A program made the translations under genes and the position numbers. Under the pieces are notes generated by a model. The model was not told the origin of the DNA. It did no database searches and worked only from the letters and a program-made list of their open reading frames with translations. Source: Caenorhabditis remanei (Eukaryota > Nematoda > Chromadorea > Rhabditida > Rhabditidae). Taken from it: DNA of 64,000 bases. Shown here one piece after another: positions 49,407-62,500 of this stretch. Where the stretch lies: contig NC_071333.1 of the NCBI RefSeq assembly GCF_010183535.1, positions 7,314,587-7,378,586 on the forward strand. The letters are read 5' to 3'. Positions within the stretch are counted from its first letter, which is position 1, and each line of letters opens with the position of its first letter.

Positions 49407-51801
49407 TTACTCCTTCTTATTCTTTGGTGCCCATTGATCCTTGGTTCCTCGGATGTACAAGGAGTAGTTGAGAAGTGTTGGCCAGAAGTATCTGAGAAAC
49501 ACTGCGAAACGAGCATCCGCATGAGCCATGATGTAGTCGGTTTTACGGTCTCGAATCGCATTGACAATCAAGCGAGCGCAATGTTCCGGTGTGTAACCCT
49601 GAAAAAGTCCAATGCAAACTTTCGTGTTAGTCACTTTTTCATTTTTGAAGAATCTAAATCTAATTCGGAGATAACAATCTCATTTTTCAAATAAACGTGA
49701 GGTTAGCAAAGTAGCCAGGTGACCTCTCCACCCCCTTCTCAACAATGTTTCGGGCATATTTAAAACGAAAAACGTTCACAGTGTAACAGTGTCTATTCAA
49801 TTTCCAAGGTGAGTCTTACCGGTGGAAGGTAGACACTTCTCGAAAAGAGGTAGTTTTGGTCATTCACTCATCTCATTCACCTCAAGTTTTCGTCTCGAAA
49901 CATGTTGGTTTCATTTCGATCGCTACTTTTGGTAGTGACCAGTGGTGCATTGACTAATGGTAAGTGATAAGAAACATTCACATTAGCACAACCATATATA
50001 TCTTCAAGCCCAATTCTTTTTCAATCAACCGTTCAACTTCTTCCCTCAAAGACCATTCCAACTATTCCAACCTCCTACCACACCACCGACTACAGTAAGC
50101 ATCTAGAAGTTATTTTCCCTATTAACATATTCCTTTAGACAACAACCGTCGAGTTTATTCCGGACCCCGATAAGGAGCAAGGAAACTTCCCTATGCCCAA
50201 TCCAGCCAATTGGCCGGTTGGACCTGATTGGAATGATCCACGGAACAACAATAATCAACAATTGGTAAGTTTCTGTCTGACCAAAATAGAAACATTGTCC
50301 AATTCTAAAATAAGAATGTTCAGCATATCATGTGATATTTTGGGCCACTTATACAAAACAGGTAAAGTAAAAACCATAATGTTCATTTCCCTCTCTTCCA
50401 TTAAACTATTATTTTCAGGGATGGGGAGGAAACGGTCTTATTGGCACCACTTCAACTAAACCGTCTATTGTTATTTCAACTACCACTACTACCACAACTA
50501 TACAACCAACGACAACCGCAATTATTAGTTCAACTATTCGACCGATTGTCATGACTAAGAAACCACTTCCAGCGCCAGCCAAGAAACAGTCTGCTAAGAA
50601 ACGTATGTTGGTGTGAGGAGTATTTGAAAACAAATTGATAGTTTCAGGGTCATCACCAAAAAAAGCAATCGTGACTCCGGCTCCAAAACCAGCTTCTGTT
50701 CCTTTTGCTGTGACAACTCAACCACCGAAAGTTAGACTGTCATCTGCCTCGAAGAGAAGCAGCTCTAGAAAGTCTAAATCTACTTCAAGAAGACGTAGTC
50801 ACTAAATTTCGTTTACCATCAACGTTTTCTAAAAAGTTTCTTGTAAATAATAAATTCTTACTTTCTTCTGATTCTCATCCTCAACTCCGACCACCTTGCC
50901 AGATGGGTCAATAGCTCTAGATCCGAATCCAGTGTTGATGTAACCAGCCGAAACGACGAGGATATGAAGATTCTTATGCTCGGCACGAAGACAATCAAAA
51001 TATGCTTGAAGTGCATGCTTGCTAGCGCCATACGATCCTCGGTACGGAATCGCAACCTTTCCTTGAACACTGCTAGTCACTACAATACAACCATCCGGGC
51101 TCAACTTTGAGAGCAAGCTGTTGGTGACGTGGACGTGTCCAAAATAGTTGGTCTCCATGGCTTGTCTGAAACGAAACCGTCATTATCTGAAACGAAGGCT
51201 TACTGAACAAACCTATGGATAGCCATAGAAGTGTCAGCACAAGATCCGCGATTAGCCATTCCAGCATTGTTGATGAGAATATCAACTCTTGGGATCTCCG
51301 CCCATGGTGCTTGCTCTGGATCGGTGATGTCGAAATAGCTGAATTGAACAGTTATTTATAGAAAAGTTGTAAGAATAAATTTCTCACTAGTAAGTTGGCT
51401 CGTTCTGGTTAAGAGGGAAAGTTTCTTTGAGCTCCTCACAAATTTCCTTCAGTTTATCCGTACTTCTTGCAAGCAGGATGACTTGCGCTCCTCGTTTGTA
51501 CAATTCGAAAGCGAGACTCTTTCCAAGACCTGAAATTGAAACTTACAAAAATTTTTCTCTTGATAACCAATTTTACCTGAACTAGCTCCGGTGATCACAA
51601 CAACTTTGTTCTTGACATCTAACTTTGGCAGATTATGAGCTCCTGGGATGATTCTGTTGAGCAGTCTGAAATCATAGAATGTATATTTGAAATGAGTATG
51701 TGCTGGAATACTTACTTGTAAGCAACATAAAGCGAAAGGGGAATCACAAGCGCTGGTGCCCACTCCTTCAACAAATCCTGGAACTTTTCCGGGAACGACA
51801 T
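49407..51801 (-). CDS. dhs-30: short-chain dehydrogenase/reductase DHS-30
   Basis: Six exons encode about 305 aa. The start at 51801 (MSFPEKFQDLL) is followed by a hydrophobic segment (ALVIPLSLYVAY, about 17-28) that may anchor the enzyme in a membrane. Rossmann signature VVITGASSGLGKS begins near residue 51, then VDILINNAGMA, the serine segment IVVTSSVQGK, and the catalytic YxxxK as SYGASKHALQAY. The fold and catalytic triad are intact. It resembles 11-beta-HSD/DHRS7-like ER reductases acting on lipid or carbonyl substrates; the substrate is unknown. The position next to the rab-6.2/acdh block matches C. elegans dhs-30 (T25G12.7, from memory). The last intron (about 1.26 kb) contains a complete gene on the opposite strand. 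Confidence 0.85.
49902..50805 (+). CDS. secreted Thr/Pro-rich protein nested in dhs-30 intron
   Basis: Five exons (49902-49959, 50009-50094, 50139-50264, 50419-50602, 50648-50805) join in frame to 203 aa with canonical splice sites throughout. The N-terminus MLVSFRSLLLVVTSGALTNG is a signal peptide. The mature part begins Phe/Gln/Pro-rich (FFFNQPFNFFPQRPF), then PDWNDP and an Asn run, a Thr-rich mucin-like stretch, and a Lys/Ser/Arg-rich basic tail ending SRRRSH. No known domain. An extracellular, possibly O-glycosylated or cuticle-associated role is inference. The whole gene lies antisense in the final intron of dhs-30. Confidence 0.75.
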
Positions 51802-52900
51802 TCTGGAGAAAACGTTTATGTTACAGAACAAGAGACAATATATAGCAAACAAAACCATAAGAAGAGAGAAGTGGTGAGCAACAAAAAAGAAATGTGCTAC
51901 ATGATAAGAACGATGAAGATACATTGTACCCTGGTGAGAGAAACGTTTAGAATAGAGAGACGCAGGAAGAGAAAGAAAAAACAATGTGTTGTTGGCAACA
52001 ATAGTGGAAACATATTTTTTGTTACAAAAAAAATTTCAATTGTCCAGCTTGATCACAAATGGAAACTTATCGTTTCTGTAATGTTCGTAAAAACAAAAAA
52101 CGGGGTTCAGCCGAAAATTTTCGGAAAAATGTGCAACAGTCAAGAATCTCCGATGAATCAGGTGACATGAAACAGAACGAAAATGAAGAAAAAGTGTTTG
52201 TGATATAACTGCGAGTTTTACCAAACAAACTGGGCAAGCGAGGGAAAAATAGAAAGAGAAATAAACAGAAATAAAACAATATGTGCGTTCTCTGGCCAAA
52301 TACGCACAGAACACGTAAACAACGTCTCTTTTCTTCACGGGACATCGAGATTTATGGGTTTCCGGAAAGGTGTACAACGGAGCGAGGTTGCATTCCTCGC
52401 GGTGTGAAAGAGTGAAGACACTTGAGGGCAGAGAGCATTTATACTAGAGAATAAGCACAATGGAGTTTGTGGGTATAATGCGAGTATGCAACACATTGTG
52501 ACAATGACGGAGGAAATGAATTAAGTTCTAAGAATAAGTTTATGATGAAATTGATGAGTTCAAAAAGTGTATGAGCTTTCGAGAACAACCGAAAGAATTG
52601 TACTGTGATGATAAAGCCGAAATTGGAAAAAAATCGAAGAATTGACGCACGAAAAATATGATGAGGCATGCAAAACAAGACGTGATTCATGTTCAGAGCA
52701 TGACTAACTAAGCAATGAAGGAGCATGTAAGAGCTAGTCATGCATATCCCTGATCCATTTCAAATTCCTTATTTGCGGCAGAACTCATTAGAGAGGAAAC
52801 GGTGTTATGGGTTGGGACACGGAAACATGTTTGAATTTTTATTCGAATTAGTTTTGACATGTTTGTGAATTAAAAATACATTGTTAGTGAAAGGTATTCA
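51802..52900. other. 5' flank of dhs-30, noncoding
   Basis: AT-rich sequence without a convincing gene. A 156-codon plus-strand open frame (51700-52170) overlaps the dhs-30 start antisense and has no domain, so it is not called. Confidence 0.5.
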
Positions 52901-52904
52901 GAAG

Positions 52905-54010
52905 TAACCTAAGGAGTAATACTCCAATTTCCATATCAAAAACTACGAACCACTAAACTAACATGGGAATGACCCGGAGTGTCCCACCTGAAATCTTTCC
53001 ATATTTTGTACACAAGTAGTGTCTGACGTAACTAAGAAAAATCCAAAATTATAGCGGCGCTCTCCGAGGTTTCGGGGAGTTACACAACTTTTTTGAAAAT
53101 TTTTGAAAATTTCGGTGTCTCCACTTTGAGAACTCGTAGCTTCTTGAGTTTTTGAGCTACCGTAATGGTTTTAGGCTCATTCGAAAGGCATTAACATGGA
53201 CTTTAAAAAGTTATCTTATAGCGTTTGCCAAAAAACATAATCTGCGGAGCTGTAGCTGAAAGTGTACAAAAGTTGTCAGTGTGAGGTAACGATAAATGCC
53301 AAATTTCGACAATCGGGGAACTGGGGACTACCACCTGCATACTCCTTACTCTAGTCAATTTTTATCAAATAATTGGAAAAATGGCCAAGTAACGAAAAAG
53401 AGGCTATAGCATGAAGTTTTGCATTAACTAGCTATGGATGATGTTTTTGGTGCTGTAACTTCAATATAAACGGGACTCAATTTTTGACAACAGAACGTAT
53501 AGGGATACGTGGAAAAGCTAAAAATTTTCTGAAAAACTGAAATAACTCTCGTAACTCAAAGGCTCGGCCTATATTTGAACACGTATACAGACATAACTCG
53601 GAGTAAGGAGTATGCAGGTGGTAGTCCCCAGTTCCCCGATTGTCGAAATTTGGCATTTATCGTTACCTCACACTGACAACTTTTCTACACTTTCAGCTAC
53701 AGCTTAGCAGATTATGTTTTTTGGCAAACGCTATAAGAGAACTTTTTAAAGTCCATGTTAATGCCTTTCGAATAAGCCTAAAACCTTCACGGTAGCTCAA
53801 AAACTCGAAAAGTTACGAGTTCTCAAAGTGGAGACACCGAAATTTTCGAAAATTTTCAAAAAAGTTGTGTAACTCCCCGAAACCTCGGAGAGCGCCGCTA
53901 TAATTTCGGATTTTTCTTAGTTACGTCAGTCACTACTTGTGTACAAAATATGGAAAGATTTCAGGTGGGACACTCCGGGTCATTCCCATGTAAGAATCCA
54001 CATCTTTAAA
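52905..54010. repeat. dispersed repeat, copy 2, split by palindromic insertion
   Basis: The left part (about 52908-52960) matches the repeat at 20.43-20.49 kb (GGAGTAATACTCC, then AATTTCCATATCAAAA). Its continuation AAGAATCCACA appears at 53992 after a 1.03-kb insertion. Comparing with the uninterrupted copy gives the pre-insertion sequence. Confidence 0.6.
52961..53991. mobile_element. 1.03-kb palindromic foldback/MITE element
   Basis: The ends are ACATGGGAATGACCCGGAG and its reverse complement. The arms (about 52961-53351 and 53601-53991, 391 bp each) are inverted copies with scattered mismatches around a roughly 250-bp spacer. It has no ORF of note. It sits at a TA within an older repeat, suggesting a Tc1/mariner-type target, though the exact end base is ambiguous by one. 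The mismatches suggest it is older than the 47.1-kb element. Confidence 0.8.
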
Positions 54011-54874
54011 ATTTAGAATAATGATATAAGTTATATTCTAGAAATCGTTGGTTTATGTTCAATCTACAAACTGATTTTATTTTATGATTTCTCGTGTAGC
54101 GTTCGGAAATCCTTATTTATCCGATGTTTATTCCAGAAATTTTTTTACCAAAACTAACAAATTCTGCATCATATTTTGATATGATTATATTGTTGTTCGT
54201 ATTCGTGCTCTATTGTTTCCTTCCAACCAACGTGTTCCAGAATCTCCTTATTTCAAAATTTCATTTCGCCCCTTATGACTCATAATAGCTTCTCTTTTCT
54301 CACGACTAGGTCCACTCTGCCCCTCATTTCTTCCAATCACTCCCATTCTTGAGTCCGATACTTGTCGCGTGTCCTATTTCTAATTCCAACCCGAAAATAG
54401 TGCACAGCTGGTGAGCGGCTTGTTTTCGATGCGCAGAGCCGTTAGGGATGTTTATCGAGAAGCGCGTGGTGTCTCGCAGCAGTTACTGTCAACATATCAC
54501 CCATTTCAAATGTGTTCAATTTTCCGCGCGTTGCATTCCGGACAACATATGTTTTTATGAGTTATTACATTTTTCTCAAGATTTCTCTTTTTCATTAAGA
54601 TTTTTTATAATTTTAATATAGCATTTGATATCCCATGGTTTTTGTGAATTGCTTGACGGATAGATGTGTAAGAAATTGCGATAAGTTTTCGATTGAGGTG
54701 AAAAGCTATGAGTTCATTTGTTGAAGGAAACAAGAGAAGAAAAGCAAGTGTAATTATAAGAATGTGGGGGTGAGTGCGATTGAGTAAGCGGTTGTAGATA
54801 GAGCCAAGCAAAGTGAACTCAACCAGAAATGATTTATGACGAACGCTTTTCGATGCGAGAAAATATAAGCTGAA
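54011..54874. other. noncoding region between repeat elements
   Basis: I see no gene. The sequence near 54400-54540 is somewhat GC-richer (CGATGCGCAGAGCC, GAAGCGCGTGG) and could be regulatory. Confidence 0.4.
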
Positions 54875-55681
54875 GGTGTCCAATGCTTTAATTTAATTTA
54901 TTGCGACTAAAAGGAAACCAAAAAGATACAAAAGACTAGAAACAATCCCTCACGAGACAGTTTCGAGTAGAAAATAGGGATGACATGATACATAGGAAAC
55001 GGGGAATGAGAATAAATATAAAAAGGAGGGTAGGCAGACAAGTTGGCAAGGGGGAAGAGATAACCGTAGAAGGCAAATTAATGGAGAGAATAATGATATG
55101 TATTTAACAAAATGACCAGATGAGATAATAAATTAAAACCGGGTAATGGCAGAGTCAAGAAGATGTTCAAATTGGGAGGGGGAGAGGAAACTACTAACAT
55201 TGGCAACAATGGCATTCCAGATGGGAAGGATAAAAGAGAAAAAATTGTCGGAGAGGGGGGAGACATAAATGAGAGTCATGGGTCTTCGTGGAGAACTTGA
55301 CAGTCTGATAAAGGAATTGAGATTGGGAAAATGAGATGCGCCAGCAATAAATTTATACAGAAGGAGTAATTGGGATTTGAGTCTACGGTGTCTTATAGAG
55401 TAGATAGAGAGAAGTTCTAGACGATGCGAATAAGATGAGAAAGCGATATTGCATCGTTGGAGAGTTTTCCTAGAGTAAATTCGAAGAGTGGATTCAAGAA
55501 GTCTGGAGAGGGATGAGGAGGGGGCAAGACAGAAAATGACAGAAGCGTATTCAAGAATAGGAAGAACATATGTTTTGAATAGAAAAGAGTAAAATGCCGG
55601 ATTATTAGACTTGAAAGATTTGAGGATTTGGGAAGAGCGAAGACGAGCTAGAGATACTGACTTTTTGGTGTCCAATGCTTT
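54875..55681 (-). mobile_element. 5'-truncated LINE (CR1/jockey-type RT C-terminus) with 15-bp TSD
   Basis: The direct repeat GGTGTCCAATGCTTT occurs at 54875-54889 and 55667-55681, exactly flanking a 777-bp insert. On the minus strand the insert encodes about 180 aa typical of the thumb/C-terminal end of non-LTR reverse transcriptases (YVLPILEYASVIFC, LLESTLRIYSRKTLQRCN, HRLELLSIYSIRHRRLKSQL, PIWNAIVANVSSF), then a 3'UTR ending in AATAAATTAAATTAAA. The 5' truncation, A-rich 3' tail and target duplication are the expected products of target-primed reverse transcription. The frame is still open, so insertion is fairly recent. Not autonomous: the endonuclease and most RT are missing. Confidence 0.88.
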
Positions 55682-58600
55682 GTCATCATTCAATGATTTT
55701 CATGATCTCTTCGGATGTTTCTTTTGAAATCCAATCGTTTCCTTATTTATTCCCTATCCACATCCCCATTCGAGTCTATAAACATCTCGTATTCCATATA
55801 TTGTCTGCCCAATCTATCAGCTTATCCCTTCCAGCCACCGTAATACAAGCAGAGCTACTGTTTACCGGAAACCAGCGCGAGATCTTCTAATTAACCAGAA
55901 ATCTATAGCAACCCGAACAAAAAACCGTCAACAACTCACGTCGTGTTATTTGGAGCTGTGTACTGCCTACGATTAACTATTCTTGTAAAAACAGAGAACC
56001 CTTCTTACAATTTTATATCGTTCTGCCCTTCTTTCTAGAATTTACTATTCGTAAAGCTACCTCCCTTTATTTCATCTTTCCGACTGATGTTAGCAAAAAC
56101 AGAAGTGAGTGGTACTAATTTATCTAACGCACTTTGGTAAAATTGAAGAATTGACATTTTAAAAAAAGAGCTAGATGAAATGAAGCAGGCACATCTAAAA
56201 CGTACAATCGTAAAAGTAAGACAGAAAGGAGATCCATAGTTGAACTAGTCATTCTTCTATTCCACTTCTTTTCTAAGACAAGAGAAAGATATTTTCTACG
56301 CGGATTAGAAATTTGTTACACTCTTTCAAAGTAAGTGATCACGGGTAACGTCATAACTTGCACTTGTCAAAACTAGTGAATTGATGTATATACTTCTGAA
56401 AAATCAGTAATATCCTTCTGTAAAATATTTCGAAGGAATAGTATTATTTTACTTTCATTCTTACCTAATAAGTGTGGTGTGTATACTCTAACACATTTGA
56501 CGTAATAACGCGTATTTATACAATTTCAGGCTTACCACAAAATATTAATAATTTTCATAAAATGAACTTCACAAGTCATTTTCTTCAGACCTTGAATATG
56601 TAGTTTTACTGACTCCAGAGTTTTACTTTATTCATGCTACCTATTTTTATTCAATTTGAAGATTATGCACTTAGTCAAGCCCCTGGTAACAAAAGAGCAT
56701 TCTTATTTTTGACGTAATCAGACTTGACTTCTTAATCTCCGGTTCTTCAGATAACTTCAGACCCTATACCTTTTGATCTCATGTGACTATTTTCCTTTCA
56801 ACTTGATTGAATTTCTTTTTAAAAAACTTATATGAGTCCTTTTCATTTCTCTAATCTCAATAAGGATGCACTCTAACCAAATTGAAATTCTGAAAGGGAT
56901 GACATTTTTAAACCAATATCTCCACAAAATGAGATGAAAAGAAAAATGCCGTGCACAGCGGAACTGAGCGGTCAAGTCATAAAATTAGAAAGAGAGAAAA
57001 ACCGTGATTGTGCTGAGCCTTCAAAATAGAGCGAGAGAGAAGTCGGAAGAGAGGAGGCTGAGTTGACAAGTAAAGTGAGACCACACGGAGTGCGCGGATG
57101 AAACAGAGAGTCGGATGGAACGGAACACGCGGAATATGTTCGAAGTCAGAGCGGAGAAAATGCGTGAGCCATGTGCATTATTTCTTCTTCTTCTATCTTT
57201 TCCTGTGTCTTTTCCACTTCTTCTTTTTCACTTCGGAGAAAAGAAAGCAAGAGAAGAGAACGAGTCACCCGGGCCTGGCCACACATTGAAAAAGGAGAGG
57301 GCCGTGAGTTGGTTGGTTGTGTCCCTATTGCTCGTGCTCCTCCGAATGCTCCTTCGCTCTTCTTCTCAGCGTCTCAGCGACTTTGGTACGCCGATCTCCT
57401 CGAATTTCCTAGTGTCTCCACCGGCTCAAACCTCTTGCTCACACCCCCTCTCCTGTTGTCTGCCCCCTATGGCGGCTACTCAATTCTTCTTCACTTCAGT
57501 TATTGCATCCAACATGCAAATCGACTTCCAAAAACTTCGGACGGTCCCAAACCGGATCGAGTAAGAGCACTTTTTTATTTAGATCTCCCATCTCTAGGAA
57601 TAGGATCAACACCAGCTCACCTGACAACCCCTACAGTACCCCACTCTTCACTTTTCGTTCGGACTCAGACCACCCTGCTGTTCTAGACCGTCACGCCTCT
57701 ATCTGCTAGCCCAAACTAACACTATTTTCCTAATATCGTGTTTTCAAGGTAGGGTATTGTATCTGACAAGTCTCCACTGACAAACGTATTGGGAAAACTA
57801 TTAATTAGTATGTGTGAGAAGCAATTGGAAGCAAGTACGCCCCCTCCTCTTCTCAAACTAAAAAGGAGCTTAACTTAGAAATCGGAGCAGCTGATGTATG
57901 CTGCCTGAACTTTTAACACCTGAATATTTTCTTTGATACTTTTCTGATCAGATCATGAATAACTTCATTACGTGGATATTCAACGTGCCTTTTCTTTTTC
58001 TCTTCACTGAACATTTTTCATATATGCAAGCTCGATCAAAGAAAGCGATAAAATCGTGTTCGGTAGGAAATTCAAAGGACACATTTCCCAGAATGCTCGA
58101 AGCAATAGGAACCCATCAATTCTGAATGGGACCTCCCTTTGAAATTCCTCATGACGCACAAACGTTGTCGGTTTTTCTAGTCTTCTGGTCATCCAATCCA
58201 TCTTTGCAGAATGCCATCCCATTCCTCCGTTTTTCCATAGAAAGTATACACCCCCTCACTGAAAAATTGATGCTCCTCCTCATCCCCTATCCTCATTCCT
58301 TATCCGGGCGCTATCCATTTCTAGACCCTCATTCTTTTCCTATCCTCATTTTTTGTGTCCAATGTTTTGGTACCTCTCTTGGGAACAACCAGGGGGTTTT
58401 TGTCTGTTCCGACAAATCATTTACGCCGACTGCAACGTTTCAGCTTCTGTGCCTGACGGGGAAATGTATACAATTTTCACAGATTATACACATTTTCATT
58501 TCAACTCAAAGCGTTTGCGTGTGTGCCTTCTACACTTTTTCTTCGTCTTCATATTTCTCCCTGTTTCTTGGATTCTTAAGTTTTCCTCAAGTTGGTCCAA

Positions 58601-59566
58601 AAAAGCACAAGACAATAGAGGAGAAAAGACATTGCAGATTCCGGGTGGCTATATCCGCTATAACCCAATTATTCTATCGACATTCTCTATAATACAACTG
58701 GTGCCATAAAAGGATATAGTGCATGATTCGACTCTCGGAGCATAAGCTCGCTCTGGCAAACCACATTTAAGGCTCGAGCCAGAATCTGCTCGGTGTAGTT
58801 TCAGCTACGCCTTACCCTACAAAACTCGTATTTGCACATACACAAATATACACAAGCGCGCACATGTAAACCACAAAGTTCAGAGTAAACATGGAATTTT
58901 CGAAATACCAAGAAAAAGTGAGCTCATTTTGAGAAATATTGAGAACAACTCTTTGGGCGCGTATTTCTCCATTTGTGTTGGAATTTTGCCTTGGAAGTAA
59001 TATAAGAAACGCAATGTTGGAAAGTTCAAAGCGGCTGAGCTGAAAACTTTGCTAATATTTGTCGACGGTCATTTTATATTGATTCAGTGGAATGTGAAAT
59101 TTTAAAAGTGTGCTTGTGGATATTTTGGAATTGTGTTGCCTTAATCGACTATTCTCCAACGTTTAGTGCTAGTACTTTTTCGTATTCAAACTTTCAACAA
59201 TTCTTGCTCTGTTCTAGAATGTACACCTGAAACGCTTATTATTTCTTATCTTTGTATCCATGCCAACTAGAGCCCTATCGACACACTTGTTAATGATCCA
59301 CGCCTACTTTTACTTCAAGCCAGCTACTTTTTATGTTTTCTGAATAGACTCGTCAACGGCTCACTCGCATGACCGACCGCGCCTCTCAGAGTTGATCAGT
59401 ATTTGAGCTTCACCTCGCCCTTTATCCATTTTCTGTGATCACCAACCAACGTCACAGCTTTCTCGCCCTATTCTGAGAGTTTCTCACATTTTTCTTTCTA
59501 CTCCATAAATTTCAGAGTGATTAGCGGGTTTGTGGCATGCACTGAAAAGCAGTCGAGCACCGTAGG
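55682..59566. other. intergenic/promoter region upstream of the PTR gene
   Basis: About 3.9 kb with no supportable gene. From 57.0 to 57.7 kb the DNA becomes CT/GA-rich with CTTCTCAGCGTCTCAGCG-type motifs, and 59.35-59.52 kb is similar, both promoter-like. Several plus-strand open frames of 100-190 codons overlap each other in different frames within the CT-rich stretch and look like compositional artefacts. Confidence 0.5.
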
Positions 59567-62500
59567 ATGACCGAGGTAAGTAATTATAGCCGTTGGCACT
59601 TTTTCACACGAGGAAAAACGAGAGAACTTCTTCTCTGGATATGCTTGGAAACTTTTTTCACTATTCTCTTTCTATTCACATTTCTTATTTTCAGTTCCAG
59701 GATCGGGTAAACGACGATAAGTTACCAATGTCGGATAGCGATCCATTGAACACCGAAAATGCGGCAGTTGAGGAGGAGCAGGAAAGAGCCGTATCGGGTT
59801 AGTCAATTAGCCAGAAAAAACATTTTCAACTTTTGAATTTGTTTCTTATTTGGTTTTATCTGATGTCAACTAGCATTCGAGCTTTCTCAAATAGTAACAC
59901 GATCCCTTGATAAGATAAACATCACATGACCGAAAAGCTAATTGTGGAGTTTAAACGAAACGTGATGTCATGAGAAAACAAAAAACTTTATTCTAGCCAT
60001 GGACAACCGTCAAGAAAAGTTGAACTGTCTGCATGGTTTTCTCAGTCTTCGCCGTATGTTTTATCTTGTTGGGTATTCTGTTGGACGATATCCCCATGCG
60101 TATCTTGTCGTTGCGGTATGGAACTTCACTGATTGCAACTATTTCTTCATTTCTGAATTTCAGCTTTTGATCTCGATTAACTCACTAGGAATGTATAACA
60201 TGGTACTCAAAGATCGAATCCGTGACGGGTATACACCAACAAACGCACCTTCTAGATACGAGACTGATGTTCTTCGGTTAGTTATTTTTTTTTGTTGTAT
60301 TTCAGCTGTCTAAACATATGTATTTCAGGGAATTCTACAACATTTCTGGCGACCCTGCTATGACTATAATGATTCTTATGCCTAAAAATGGAACCACTAT
60401 GCACGCTAAAGAAAATTTGGACGAAGCAGAGAAGCTATCCAAGTAAGAATATCTTATTGAGCCGGAAAACATTTATTTCATAATCATATCAGGTTTTTCC
60501 TTAATGAATTCAATGGTACTCGTGATGGACGCGTTCTTCGGTTCAGTGAGCTCTGTGAGCCGTATTGTCAAATTAACAAGGTCTTTGAGCTTTACAAGGT
60601 TTGTGAAATTCAGCAATTCAAAAATCAGATGAATTCGAATTCGAATCACCAATCATCAAGCGTTTATGATTACAGAGTGCTTATGACGATCAGTACAAGT
60701 TGTTTACTGGTGAACAGCGACTTTCGAAAAGCACCAATCTATCGTATCCGCTTGCCACTATGAACGGATTTGATATTCATTTGGAAAGGAGTTTATTCGG
60801 AGTTGAACTAAATCCTAAATCTGAAGATAATACAACTGATCTTGCTCTCGATCTTCCCCCACATCGCGTCATCACTAATATGAAGCACGTTGAGGTATAC
60901 AAATAAAAAAAAAGAATGGATAACAAAAATAATTGGGTTTTAAAGGTCATTGTCTTCATTTTCCGTGGGGACAGAGACTCGGCAGAGAAGGAAAAGGACT
61001 TGAGTAAATGGGAATTGGACGCCTACGAGTGGAGTTTGAATGAGTACAAAAGTGATATTGTGGATGTGCAAATTGTGGGAACAGATGTTCTTGATAATGA
61101 GATGATGAAGGACGGAAGACGGTTAACACCGTTTTTTGCAGCAGGTAATTATAGATTTTTTATAGCAAGATGGTCAAAAGTTCATTATCACAAAATAGCT
61201 ATAACTAAAAGAAATTTCTGCAGTACGATAGCATTGAAGTCTCGGTTTTGGAGTAGAGCACTCTTTTGAACAAATCCGTTAGTAAACCTAAAATGTTCTT
61301 TTTTCTCTGTTCAATGCCTTTATACCAAACTGTTCTGTTCCTTTTTCAGGATTCGGATTCGAAATCACATTTGTCAGTCTTTGTGTTATCCTCACTGCTG
61401 TTTACCATAATTGCTTGGACCAAGGAAAATTGTGAGTGCATCACCCGAGCAATCATAACATTTTATTTGAAACACTTTAGGCTCATTAGTCTTGGTGCTG
61501 TACTATGCCCGATTCTTGCCATTACCTCTACTTATGGAATTGTATCTATCATCGGTCTACGTGTGAACTCTTTTATGCTTGTCATGCCATTCTTGGTCAT
61601 GGGAATCGGTTAGTTACTTTTTTGTTTCTTCTCCTCGCTGCGGCTCAACATTTCTTTTGAGTCGGAGAGAAAATTGCATCTTTTCAAAAAAAAAGAGTTC
61701 TTTTTCGAAAACCAAAGTTTATAGGAGTCGACTCGTGTTTCCTGATGATTCACAGTTGGCAAAAAGAAAGAAGAGCTCAAGAAAGCGGGACGGGAAATCG
61801 CCTTGGAATGGTTTATGAGTCCGTCGGTCCATCAATCACAATTACCTCCCTCACTGACTTTCTCTCTTTTGCCATTGGAGCACTTGCACCAACTCCAGGT
61901 TTGTTGAAAGGAGTAGGAGTGATGTGTGACATCACTCGACACTTCTATTTTCAGAAACTCGTCTTTTCTGTATTGCATCTTCAATCGCCTTAGCTCTCAC
62001 ATACATTTTACAACTTGTACTCTTCGGTCCCATCTTAGCAGTGGCTACTAAATATGAGCACAAGACAACATCGACTAATAATAGTAAATGGCGCAAATGG
62101 GTACTCAATGTTTCAGAATACAGAAGGGGTTTTAATATAATGAGTTTTCAGCTAAAAGCGTGTTGGAAGAGATGCATTAATATTTATTGCAAAATCTTAT
62201 CCCATAAAGTCTTCGCAGTTTTTGTAATGTTGGGAACTGCATGTTATTGGTACTTTGCAATCTATGGACTAATGACAATGAAAACTCGTCTGGATGCCGT
62301 CAAGATTCTTCCAAAGGATTCTCCACTTCAACGACCAAATTTGGTTCTGACAAATCTTGTCTGGGCTAACTATCACCCAGTGACCATCTTGGTCAACGCT
62401 CCATTAGACCTGGAAAATAGAAATCAAATGGCTCGTTATTGGAATATGGTTGATGAATTTGAGAGAATGCATAACTGTAAAGGGAAAGCATCTACACTTC

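Noticed and set aside
57115..58692. Several 100-190 codon plus-strand ORFs
   Set aside because: They overlap in different frames within CT-rich promoter-like DNA and encode Ser/Phe/Leu-rich nonsense without domains.
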